8,221 bases of DNA from CAZOWM01 sp964583615 (GTDB taxonomy: Bacteria > Spirochaetota > B62-G9 > DRHN01): the NCBI GenBank assembly GCA_964583615.1, contig CAZOWM010000073.1, positions 1 to 8,221 on the forward strand, written 5' to 3'. This document shows positions 1 to 6,628 of this stretch, piece after piece. The notes below the pieces were generated by a model. It saw only the letters and a program-made list of their open reading frames with translations. It was not told the origin of the DNA and did no database searches. The position numbers and the translations under genes were made by a program. Numbering within the stretch: position 1 is the stretch's first letter; each line of letters begins with the position of its first letter.

Positions 1-70
1 AAAAAAAGGCATAATTCAGGATCACATGGACCTGCTGGCAGAGGCGCAGTAACAGTTGCTTTGCGCTCAT
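1..70 (-). CDS. Possible start of a further operon gene, cut by the window edge
   Basis: An ATG at 68-70 lies 18 bases after the stop codon of the isomerase-like gene. It opens a frame of 23 codons that is still open at the window edge (MSAKQLLLRLCQQVHVILNY, then AFF). The only Shine-Dalgarno-like sequence is a weak GGAAA a few bases upstream. The short spacing would fit a fourth gene of the riboswitch-controlled unit. I do not recognise the peptide, and it is too short to assign. The run of seven T residues (minus strand) at the edge could instead belong to a terminator, but I see no strong stem before it. This is a low-confidence call. Confidence 0.22.
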   Translation of the reverse strand, partial: MSAKQLLLRLCQQVHVILNYAFF

Positions 71-88
71 GCGATTTCCAGAGATTCG

Positions 89-1504
89 CTACAGCATCTT
101 CAATTCCAGATCGAGCAGTTTAAAAAAGATTCTCAGCTTGGAAACGATATCTCCGTGCACTGTTCCCCAGTGCTGCATCAGACCGAGCTCGACAATCCTT
201 TCGAAAAGGGCAACCACATCCGAAGAATATTTTATCAGCATGTGGGAATACCCTTCCATGATGCGTGGCCCGGCAAGAGATTCGCCGGTAAACACCGCTG
301 CCTTCAGTTTACCGTATTCAGGGGTGAAATTCAGAAATGTCATATTTCCCGCTTTGGCCCGGTATGAGAGCCATGCACCACGCTTCTGAGAAGCATCGAA
401 CTCCAGGTCGTACGTCACGACAAAGGTGGAAGGGTCGCCGACACGTATCTCACCGTGACCCGGATGCCCCATCAAAATCGTATTCTCACGGCGGTCAATT
501 GAGAAAAACTCATTGAACATCCCGATGTGTCCTGCAAGCCTTCCCGCGATGATGGTGGCGAGCACTCCGGGAACGTCCGCCTCGAAACCGATTGTACATC
601 CCAGCTCTCCGATGCGGGGGTGGTAAAGATGAGGCCTGAAACCCAGAGTGGTATATATTTCCGAATTGAAATCCTCCAAAGCAATTCCGGAAAACCCGTA
701 CTCTTCGATGAGCCTCACAAACCCCAGAGCCTGATGTGCCGATGCGAAAAGCGTGTCGTCGTCGACTCCCTCGATCGGATAGCTGTCCTTCAAAAACTGA
801 ACATAGTCTCGGGCATCCTTTTTCCCCACCCCTCTGATTATTTTGTCAAAAGTTGCAACGGAGATATAATCCAGTTCCACGCCGAATTTTTCGAGCAGGA
901 AGAATTCATCGATCCAGGACGAAATCACCACACGGCACGTACTGGGCAGAACACCGATGCGAACACCCTTCAGGCTTTTTTTTACCGCTGCTGCACGTAC
1001 GAAGGCCTTTATACCGGTTATGACCTCTTCCTCTTTTTCGTTCCCGAATACCACCCCGTAATCCCAATTGTAGCGCTTGAAGATATTCGAAGACTGCTGC
1101 ACGCTGACCGGGGCGCTTGCCCTCAGCCACTGCTCTATCCTGTAATAGTCTGGAAATCCCCGATAGGGATCATACGCCCACATGACGATGGGAACCTTTT
1201 TTGCCTCCTGAATGAACGCCACCACCGGGGCGTCATTTGTCCAGATGATCGGACAAAACACGATGGCGTCGATGTCAGCCTCGTTGAATTGCTTTGCCTC
1301 CCGAACAGCGTCCCCTGTCGTATGTAAAAGCCCTGAAGACACGACATCAAAATCCTTCGCCAGTTCCTCTTTGATCGACGAAACGTCGCCCTCCACTGTA
1401 CGGATAAAACCTTTAAAGGGGCCCTCCTGTGCGTCGCCGAGCCCCGCATCCCACCAGGACTCTCCTGCCATGAAAAAAAGCCCTATTTTTGCCCGTTTAT
1501 TCAT
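89..1504 (-). CDS. L-fucose/L-arabinose isomerase-like protein
   Basis: The 471-residue product matches the FucI/AraA isomerase fold (the 'L-fucose isomerase and related' group). That family interconverts aldoses and ketoses with a divalent metal, usually Mn2+. Visible family features are an N-terminal Rossmann-like part (GLFFMAGESWWDAG from residue 8), an acidic ED at 277-278, the E-x-D-x-x-G motif (FEADVPG, 307-313) that supplies metal ligands in the family, GHPGH at 346-350, and a C-terminal QHWGTVHGD block at 444-452. The ATG at 1502-1504 is chosen because AGGAG (1513-1517) sits 8 bases upstream. A longer frame to 1546 has no such site. The gene starts 45 bases after the substrate-binding protein gene on the same strand and is likely co-transcribed under the FMN riboswitch. 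The true substrate is unknown, and the family includes members without proven isomerase activity. Family assignment is confident; function is not. Confidence 0.85.
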   Translation of the reverse strand: MNKRAKIGLFFMAGESWWDAGLGDAQEGPFKGFIRTVEGDVSSIKEELAKDFDVVSSGLLHTTGDAVREAKQFNEADIDAIVFCPIIWTNDAPVVAFIQEAKKVPIVMWAYDPYRGFPDYYRIEQWLRASAPVSVQQSSNIFKRYNWDYGVVFGNEKEEEVITGIKAFVRAAAVKKSLKGVRIGVLPSTCRVVISSWIDEFFLLEKFGVELDYISVATFDKIIRGVGKKDARDYVQFLKDSYPIEGVDDDTLFASAHQALGFVRLIEEYGFSGIALEDFNSEIYTTLGFRPHLYHPRIGELGCTIGFEADVPGVLATIIAGRLAGHIGMFNEFFSIDRRENTILMGHPGHGEIRVGDPSTFVVTYDLEFDASQKRGAWLSYRAKAGNMTFLNFTPEYGKLKAAVFTGESLAGPRIMEGYSHMLIKYSSDVVALFERIVELGLMQHWGTVHGDIVSKLRIFFKLLDLELKML

Positions 1505-1549
1505 CCACGATACTCCTCTTTCACACTTTTTCCCCGTAGTGCGCACTTA

Positions 1550-2536
1550 TCATTTTTTTTCCGCAATAAACCGGTTGGTGAAACAATCATCAGCAGATAT
1601 ACTGCGCTGTATGAGCCCGAGGGCGTGCATCGTTTCTATGGAGCTCTCCCAGTCGCTTCTGGTCGTATACCCAAGGCCGTGACATCGTATGTCCTCGTCA
1701 ACCCAGAGCTCGATCGAGGCCAGAAGCACCTTCCTGTTGATTGGAATATTTTCCTTACTCAGCGTGGGGATGTACTTCTGCAGCTTCCCCAGCACTTCAT
1801 CCCTGTTTTCAAGAATATAATATCCCGCTCTGGTCACCGCCTTGACGAACCGCCTGACAAGATCAGGGTCTTCTTGTATCAGGCTGTCTGCGGTGATGAT
1901 CGCGGCAGATGCCATAGGGGTAATCGAGTACGTGTTGATAACATTGAGGTTTTTGCCTATGCTCTGTAGAACAACCGGCTCGTTATTGATGAACACGACT
2001 GCTGCATCCACACGGTCCGAAATGAGGCTTTCCACCTGCGTGTAACCGATAAACTTGAGATCGATGTCATCGAGGGTCATTCCTTCGCTGTGCAAGAGAA
2101 CCTGAAGCCCGAAGTAGTTCGACCCGTAGGGAGCCGGAGTTCCCACCCTTTTCCCCGCAAGACTGTGAACGTCGTTGAGGTTTTTCTCCCTGAATGAAAC
2201 CACCGCAACAGGGTACTTCACGTACATTGTGTAGATGACCTTTACGGGAATTCCCCTGTCCCGGGCAATGATCACCTGGTCCCCGTCGGATATGCCGAAC
2301 TCTACCTGTCCGCTTCCAACAAGTGACATGATATCAGTGGCGAAACCGTAGTCAAACGACACATCGAGCCCTTCGGCCTGGAAGTAGCCGTTTTCGGCCG
2401 CAATGTAGAATGGCGCAAACTGTACGTTCGGAATATAGCCCATGGCGATCTTTATGCTATCTGCCGGAAAACAAAACGCGGGCACGAAAAAAACATGAAA
2501 ACACATCAACCAGGAAAACAAGAATCCTCTTTTCAT
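1550..2536 (-). CDS. NMT1/THI5-family ABC substrate-binding protein, probably flavin-related (RibY-like)
   Basis: The 328-residue periplasmic or extracytoplasmic binding protein belongs to the NMT1/THI5 (SsuA/TauA/ThiY) family. A signal peptide covers about residues 1-25: basic MKRG, a hydrophobic core and a likely cleavage after FPA. The Cys at 22 does not sit in a good lipobox. Family hallmarks are YIPNVQFAPFYIAAENGYF (34-52, split here only as a description), the GLDVSF strand that follows it, and GKRVGTPAPYGSNYFG (128-143) around the ligand cleft. The ATG at 2534-2536 is preceded by AGAGGTGA at ideal spacing. A GTG nine bases upstream overlaps that site and is rejected. It lies 37 bases after the ATPase-permease gene. 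Homologues bind pyrimidine thiamin precursors, sulfonates, taurine or, for RibY, riboflavin. The upstream FMN riboswitch favours a flavin ligand; this is inference from context. Confidence 0.88.
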   Translation of the reverse strand: MKRGFLFSWLMCFHVFFVPAFCFPADSIKIAMGYIPNVQFAPFYIAAENGYFQAEGLDVSFDYGFATDIMSLVGSGQVEFGISDGDQVIIARDRGIPVKVIYTMYVKYPVAVVSFREKNLNDVHSLAGKRVGTPAPYGSNYFGLQVLLHSEGMTLDDIDLKFIGYTQVESLISDRVDAAVVFINNEPVVLQSIGKNLNVINTYSITPMASAAIITADSLIQEDPDLVRRFVKAVTRAGYYILENRDEVLGKLQKYIPTLSKENIPINRKVLLASIELWVDEDIRCHGLGYTTRSDWESSIETMHALGLIQRSISADDCFTNRFIAEKK

Positions 2537-2573
2537 AAATATCACCTCTTCTAAAAGTTTTTATCTGTGCTTG

Positions 2574-4199
2574 TTATACGTTTTTTCTTCTCTTTTTGAC
2601 GAGTTCATACTCGAGCAGGCACATCACAAGGTAGAAGAATATGCCCATTGCACCGAGAAGAAATATGCTCACGAACACGAGGGCTGTATCGAAACTCGCG
2701 CGCGCCATGTTCACCATCGCCCCGAGCCCGACCGAGGCCCCGAGGAACTCCCCCACCACCGCTCCTATCACCGAAAATGTGATTCCAACCTTCAGTCCGC
2801 CGAAGATTACCGGAAGTGCCGAGGGAAGCTCGAACTTGAAAAATGTCATGAACGGCCCGGCGTCGAGGGAGGTGAGCAGTTCCATGATTTCGCTGTCCGC
2901 GGATCGGATTCCCACGATGCTGTTGATCAGGACAGGGAAAAAAATCACGAGTGCTGCGATGAGCGCTTTCGTTTCAACACCGAACCCGAACCATATGATC
3001 AAAAGCGGCGCAAGCGCAACGATCGGAATCGCCTGCAACGCAACGATGTATGGAGAAAAGAGGCGCTCCGCAGTTCTGAACTTTGCAAGCAGATACCCTA
3101 ACCCAAACGCAATGGTCGACCCGAACACAAAGCCCGTGATACTTTCGAAAGCAGTGACCAAAACATTTGGAAGAAGAAGCCCTTCCTTTGCAGCATCAAT
3201 GAACCTTCTGAACACACTCTGGGGCTTCGGAAGTATGTAATCCGGAAGTCCGCTCACCCGTGCAGCAAGGCTCCAGAGAAGCACAAACAGGACGATACCG
3301 ACCGGGATCAGAAAATATTCATAGTTCTTTTTGAACCGCTTCATGATGCTCTGCGGTTCCACAGGGAGGAGCACGTCTCTTATCTCTCCCGAGATCTCAT
3401 TTCCCCACACGGATTTAATCTTTCTTCTGACGTCCACAACAGTTTTGGAAATGTACTCCGAAGAAAAAATATCGGTGACCTTTTCTTTTTTCTCAGGGCG
3501 AATATTGATAACTTCTCTGACCGTTCCCGGTAATTTGGAAAGAACGACGATCCTCGTGGAAAGAAGTACAGCCTCTGAGACGCTGTGGGTCACAAATATA
3601 ACCGTTTTTTTTGTTTTCTCCCACAGGTGGAGGAGAAGGATATTAAGCCGTTCCCTCGTGATCGCATCGAGTGCGCCAAACGGCTCGTCGAGTAAAAGTA
3701 TTTCAGGATCGAGAATAAGGGAACGCGCAATTGCGACCCTCTGCTGCATCCCGCCCGAGAGCTCGCGCGGGTACATGTGCTGCGTCCCCCCGATTCCCAT
3801 GATCTCGATGAGCTCGTGTGCCCGCTGAATGTCTGCCCGGGATATCTCCTCTCTCACAACTTCAACCGGGAGTAGAACGTTTTTCAATACATTTCTCCAG
3901 GGGAGGAGGATGGGCTTCTGGAACACGTTTCCCGTGTCCCTCCGCAGGTTGTGCACTGCCTCTCCTGCGATGAGAACCGTGCCTGAGGTCGGCTGAATTA
4001 TTCCGGAAATCAGCTTGAGGATGGTTGTCTTCCCGCTCCCTGAAGCTCCCACGATGCTCACGAACTCACCCTTCTCGATGGAGAGGTTGACTTTGGAGAG
4101 GGCGTTCAGCATCTTCCTCCTGCTGTTGTTGAGCGGGTAACTCTTATATACGTTGTTGAACTCAATGTACGGCCTGACCTTCCGATCAGTGAGCTTCAT
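2574..4199 (-). CDS. Fused ABC transporter ATPase and permease, NitT/TauT type, under FMN riboswitch control
   Basis: One 541-residue chain carries two normally separate subunits of an NMT1-type importer. Residues 11-260 form the ATPase: Walker A GASGSGKTT (51-59), Q-loop Gln94, signature LSGGMQQ (147-153), Walker B ILLLDEP (167-173), D-loop GALD (175-178) and His205. Residues 286-541 form a full-length BPD-type permease. Membrane segments begin near 294, and the EAA-loop region (about 437-466) contains ELLTSLDAGPF and a LPSALP sequence. Met286 looks like the ancestral permease start, but no stop codon and no clear ribosome site precede it, so translation as a fusion is expected. The start at 4197-4199 has GAGGA about 12 bases upstream, a long spacing, inside a possible regulatory hairpin. 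It is the first gene after the FMN riboswitch, followed by its binding protein. The substrate is inferred to be riboflavin or a relative; thiamin precursors or sulfonates are typical for the wider family. Confidence 0.92.
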   Translation of the reverse strand: MKLTDRKVRPYIEFNNVYKSYPLNNSRRKMLNALSKVNLSIEKGEFVSIVGASGSGKTTILKLISGIIQPTSGTVLIAGEAVHNLRRDTGNVFQKPILLPWRNVLKNVLLPVEVVREEISRADIQRAHELIEIMGIGGTQHMYPRELSGGMQQRVAIARSLILDPEILLLDEPFGALDAITRERLNILLLHLWEKTKKTVIFVTHSVSEAVLLSTRIVVLSKLPGTVREVINIRPEKKEKVTDIFSSEYISKTVVDVRRKIKSVWGNEISGEIRDVLLPVEPQSIMKRFKKNYEYFLIPVGIVLFVLLWSLAARVSGLPDYILPKPQSVFRRFIDAAKEGLLLPNVLVTAFESITGFVFGSTIAFGLGYLLAKFRTAERLFSPYIVALQAIPIVALAPLLIIWFGFGVETKALIAALVIFFPVLINSIVGIRSADSEIMELLTSLDAGPFMTFFKFELPSALPVIFGGLKVGITFSVIGAVVGEFLGASVGLGAMVNMARASFDTALVFVSIFLLGAMGIFFYLVMCLLEYELVKKRRKNV

Positions 4200-4208
4200 T
4201 TTTTTCGC

Positions 4209-4256
4209 CCGTCCTCGTTCCGCACAAAGAGACCGAGTCTAGTCCGCACGGTCCCC
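4209..4256 (-). promoter_or_regulatory. Candidate expression platform: two competing hairpins over the Shine-Dalgarno region
   Basis: Between the aptamer and the ATPase-permease start, the segment 4229-4235 (RNA CGGUCUC) can pair in two ways. It pairs with 4249-4255 (GGGACCG) in a 7-bp stem with a 13-base loop. Alternatively, 4229-4236 pairs with 4209-4216 (GAGGACGG), with one mismatch and two G-U pairs, which would hide the GAGGA Shine-Dalgarno site. The two structures exclude each other, as in sequestor/antisequestor switches. There is no U-tract terminator, so control of translation initiation is more likely than attenuation. The pairings were found by eye, and how the aptamer connects to them is not established. 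Confidence 0.4.
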
Positions 4257-4335
4257 GGTTCTCCAACAGGGCTTTTGCATAAAAACTGATAGGGGGGAAT
4301 GTGACAAACCGCTTCGCGGGAATTTCAAATGTCAA

Positions 4336-4462
4336 TCCTTCTCCCATCCAGACTGTTACTGTCGGCCCTGGAATTCCACCAGATCCGTACTCACCGTCTG
4401 AAGTGACGGAAAGTAGTCGCGGGCTCTACCGCCGGTCGGGAATTTCACCCTGCCCCGAAGAA
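4336..4462 (-). promoter_or_regulatory. FMN riboswitch (RFN element)
   Basis: Read on the minus strand, the conserved RFN blocks appear in order: GGGGCAGGGTGAAATTCCCG, then ACCGGCGGTAGAGCCCGCGA with a very short variable P3 region, a CCGTC/GACGG hairpin, GGTGGAATTCCAGGGCCGAC, CAGTAACAGTCTGGATGG and GAGAAGGA. The closing P1 helix pairs TTCTTC (4457-4462) with GAAGGA (4336-4341). This element binds FMN and controls riboflavin synthesis or flavin transport genes, usually switching expression off when FMN is plentiful. Here it precedes the ATPase-permease gene by 136 bases. It is the strongest clue to the transporter's substrate. Confidence 0.97.
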
Positions 4463-4470
4463 CACAATCA

Positions 4471-4499
4471 AATTTACACGTGTTTGGTCAGTGTGTCAA
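4471..4499 (-). promoter_or_regulatory. Sigma70-type promoter of the riboswitch-controlled transporter operon
   Basis: A perfect -35 box TTGACA (4494-4499) and a -10 box TAAATT (4471-4476, 4 of 6 matches) are separated by exactly 17 bases. Transcription would begin just upstream of the P1 helix of the FMN riboswitch, as expected. The spacer contains an 8-base palindrome ACACGTGT (4476-4483, overlapping one -10 base), which may or may not be a binding site. The promoter begins about 22 bases after the end of the PfkB gene. Confidence 0.75.
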
Positions 4500-4520
4500 T
4501 TTTTTTCAGCGCGATTCCCG

Positions 4521-5543
4521 TCAAATCCTCAGTGTCCGAAGCGGAAGCTCTTTCATGACCTGAAGTGTTTCCTCAATAGGCTTCATTCCGCCTGAAGTGG
4601 TCATATCCGTCAGGCAGACTGCCGCCATCGCGTTTGCAAACCTCATCGACCTTTCCAGCTCCCATCCTTCATGTATCCCGTAGAGCATTCCCGCACAAAA
4701 CGCATCACCCGCACCCACAACGCTTGCGATATACCCTTCGGGGCACCGGTGTGAGGGAACAAAAAGCCGCTCTGAATCCTTTTTCCCTGCATAGGCCCCT
4801 TCAGGAAAGTGTATGCAGACGAGCTCGCTTTTCCCGCCTTCCATGAGCACATCAAGGGTTCGTTTCAAATTCTCCGTGTTGAGGCTGCCGTTTTTTCCCC
4901 TGATCTCGTGTCCGGATGTTCTGCCCGCTTCGATCTCGTTCAGGATGAGATAATCGGTGTATTTCAGGGCCGGGGAAACGATTTTATTAAACCGGTAGCT
5001 GCTCTCGCTTACCAGGTCAACCGAAGTCTTCAGCCCGCTTTCCTTTGCGTTTTTAAGCAATCGCGCCATACGTGTCCCGAGCTCAGGGTCGGGGCTGTCA
5101 AGGGTATCGAGGAGCAGAATGTAGCCGATGTGAAATATCTTTGTGGTGACGCGGCTGAAGTCGAAATGTTGTACATCGAGATATTTGTTCACGCCCTTGT
5201 TGTGGAAAAACGTCCTGTTTCCCGTGCTCTCCACCGTCATCACATCAGTATAGGAGGTGGAAACATCGTCCATAAACTGCATCATCGACACGTCAACTCC
5301 GCTGGATTTCAGGTTCTCGATCATAAACTCACCGTCCTCGTCGTTGCTCACAAGGCCGATCCCGTAGAGCGGAATGCCTGTCTGCAAACGGGCGAGATCG
5401 ATGAGCACATTGCACGCGCACCCGCCCGTCGAACGTTTCTCCTGTATGATCAGCGAAAGCATTCCCTCATCGGGCCAGAGATCCACAACCTTTATGTGAT
5501 CGATGATAAAATTCCCAGCTGCTGTAATACCTCTTCTTTCCAA
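4521..5543 (-). CDS. PfkB-family carbohydrate kinase (ribokinase-like)
   Basis: The predicted 340-residue cytoplasmic kinase transfers phosphate from ATP to a sugar or nucleoside hydroxyl. From the chosen start, residues 7-12 (TAAGNF) open the fold. GGCACN (40-45) is the PfkB N-terminal substrate-binding signature. VVGAGDAFCAG (276-286) is the C-terminal signature, with the anion hole GAGD and catalytic base Asp280. LNEIEA (201-206) matches the NxxE magnesium/phosphate motif. The start is taken as TTG (5541-5543) because GGAGGTG lies directly upstream and the protein then begins at the family's normal position. An in-frame ATG at 5573 has no ribosome site and lies within the probable -10 box. 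It is transcribed away from the Sir2 gene and toward the riboswitch operon. The substrate cannot be read from sequence; ribose, fructose, fructose derivatives or a nucleoside are all possible. Confidence 0.88.
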   Translation of the reverse strand: MERRGITAAGNFIIDHIKVVDLWPDEGMLSLIIQEKRSTGGCACNVLIDLARLQTGIPLYGIGLVSNDEDGEFMIENLKSSGVDVSMMQFMDDVSTSYTDVMTVESTGNRTFFHNKGVNKYLDVQHFDFSRVTTKIFHIGYILLLDTLDSPDPELGTRMARLLKNAKESGLKTSVDLVSESSYRFNKIVSPALKYTDYLILNEIEAGRTSGHEIRGKNGSLNTENLKRTLDVLMEGGKSELVCIHFPEGAYAGKKDSERLFVPSHRCPEGYIASVVGAGDAFCAGMLYGIHEGWELERSMRFANAMAAVCLTDMTTSGGMKPIEETLQVMKELPLRTLRI

Positions 5544-5548
5544 CTCCA

Positions 5549-5555
5549 CACCTCC
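5549..5555 (-). promoter_or_regulatory. Ribosome binding site that sets the TTG start of the PfkB kinase
   Basis: GGAGGTG on the minus strand is a near-perfect Shine-Dalgarno sequence, with its GGAGG core 7 bases upstream of the TTG at 5541-5543. The alternative ATG at 5571-5573 lies upstream of this site and has none of its own. Confidence 0.7.
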
Positions 5556-5571
5556 AGAGAATTTTCTTTCC

Positions 5572-5600
5572 ATTGTATTATGTTTCAAATCTCCACACAA
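5572..5600 (-). promoter_or_regulatory. Candidate promoter of the PfkB kinase gene
   Basis: A -10 box TACAAT (5572-5577, 5 of 6) and a weak -35 box TTGTGT (5595-5600, 3 of 6) have a 17-base spacer. Transcription would start near 5565, giving a leader of about 20 bases before the TTG start. This overlaps the in-frame ATG at 5573, which supports the downstream start. Confidence 0.45.
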
Positions 5601-5726
5601 TCTTTTTTCAATAGGTATATCAAACCCGGGAAATGAAGTCGCTTTCACACCTGTTCGAATTTGCTGTTGCGCGATCACCCTTTTTCATGTACCATAACAT
5701 AAGATCACAGTCCGAAGAGACAATAC

Positions 5727-6476
5727 ATGAGAAATACGCTTCTCGACGCAGCCCGGTTCGTCGTCAACGCGCGATTTCTCGGCGCAATGACAGGTGCTGG
5801 TATATCTGTTGAGAGCGGGATTCCGCCGTTCAGAGGTGAAAACGGGCTCTGGTCGAAATACGATCCCGGTCTTTTCGACATTTCTTATTTCAAATCATCT
5901 CCCGTTGAGTCGTGGCGTCTCCTGAAAAAACTTTTTTACGAAACTTTTCAAAGCGCCAAACCCAACGAAGCGCATTACGTGCTCGCACGCCTCGAAGAAG
6001 AAGGGCTTCTCAAATCGCTCATCACGCAGAACATCGACAGCCTTCACCACATTGCCGGAAGCAGAAATGTTGTTGAATACCACGGAAACACGCGAGAGCT
6101 CATCTGCACGACATGTAAAAAAAGAACAGAGGCCACCCCTCAAAAAATCGAAGAACTCCCTCCGCTCTGTGAGTGCGGCGGGGTATTGAAGCCGAATATC
6201 GTGTTTTTCGGTGAAGAAATCTCCCTCAGCGCCCTGCTCAAGGTGCAGAAAGCCGCGAATTTTACGGATGTCCTCCTCGTGGTCGGCACAACAGGGGAGG
6301 TGTTTCCCGCCTCTTTTATTCCCTTTGAAGTGAAAAAAAGAGACGCAAGGATCATCGAAATAAATGTAAAACCCTCGCGATACACCGAAGAGATCACCGA
6401 CATATTTCTGCAGGGGAAGGCATCAGAGGTCCTGTATGAGCTTGAAAAGGAAGTCGACACGCTTCTGAAACTCTGA
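5727..6476 (+). CDS. Sir2-family NAD-dependent protein deacylase (sirtuin)
   Basis: The 249-residue sirtuin removes acyl groups from protein lysines using NAD+, giving nicotinamide and O-acetyl-ADP-ribose, in the cytoplasm. Motifs are GAGISVESGIPPFR (23-36; NAD pocket), TQNID (100-104), the catalytic His119 in EYHGN, a zinc ribbon with Cys127, Cys130, Cys148 and Cys150, KPNIVFFGE (155-163), and GTTGEVFPA (187-195) where the family commonly has GTSLxVxPA. The Tyr-x-x-Arg pair that marks desuccinylase-type sirtuins such as E. coli CobB is absent (YETF at 71-74), so deacetylation is more likely. Length is normal for a bacterial sirtuin with no extension. The ATG follows a GAAGAGA ribosome site. 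It is divergent from the PfkB gene, sharing a 183-base spacer, and appears monocistronic before the assembly gap. Targets are unknown. Confidence 0.95.
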   Translation: MRNTLLDAARFVVNARFLGAMTGAGISVESGIPPFRGENGLWSKYDPGLFDISYFKSSPVESWRLLKKLFYETFQSAKPNEAHYVLARLEEEGLLKSLITQNIDSLHHIAGSRNVVEYHGNTRELICTTCKKRTEATPQKIEELPPLCECGGVLKPNIVFFGEEISLSALLKVQKAANFTDVLLVVGTTGEVFPASFIPFEVKKRDARIIEINVKPSRYTEEITDIFLQGKASEVLYELEKEVDTLLKL

Positions 6477-6508
6477 GCGCTTTGGGGAAAAGGAGGTCGA
6501 CTCGTTTT

Positions 6509-6626
6509 CGAGACTCCNNNNNNNNNNNNNNNNNNNNNNNNNNNNNNNNNNNNNNNNNNNNNNNNNNNNNNNNNNNNNNNNNNNNNNNNNNNNNNNNNNN
6601 NNNNNNNNNNNNNNNNNCGAGACTCC
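6509..6626. repeat. Identical 9-mers flanking the assembly gap
   Basis: CGAGACTCC occurs at 6509-6517 and again at 6618-6626, touching both ends of the N run. This pattern is typical of two contig ends that overlap slightly but were scaffolded with a fixed-length gap. The left copy is also the right arm of an imperfect inverted repeat: GGAG...CTCG TTTT CGAG.CTCC, 6492-6517. Confidence 0.7.
6518..6617. other. Assembly gap of 100 N
   Basis: Exactly 100 undetermined bases follow the Sir2 gene. The round number suggests a placeholder rather than a measured length. No reading frame across it should be trusted. It falls in the space between the converging Sir2 and oxidoreductase genes. Confidence 0.98.
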
Positions 6627-6628
6627 AC

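Noticed and set aside
527..1327. Plus-strand open frame of 266 codons
   Set aside because: It lies wholly opposite the isomerase-like gene, shows no family motif, and its start has no ribosome site. It is an antisense shadow.
3300..3360. Separate permease gene starting at the internal Met286 codon
   Set aside because: The frame is continuous with the ATPase, with no stop codon. Only a weak AGAG precedes the ATG, so a fusion is the simpler reading.
1550..4199. Assignment as a thiamin-precursor (HMP) transporter, ThiXYZ type
   Set aside because: The protein families would allow it, but the leader is an FMN riboswitch and no TPP riboswitch is visible.
4241..4282. A 13-codon minus-strand mini-frame (MQKPCWRTGDRAD) in the riboswitch leader, considered as a leader peptide
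   Set aside because: It has no ribosome binding site and no codon pattern suggesting attenuation. The same bases are better explained by leader hairpins.
4809..5636. Plus-strand open frame of 275 codons
   Set aside because: It is antisense to the PfkB gene, whose kinase signatures are clear on the other strand. It has no recognisable domain of its own.
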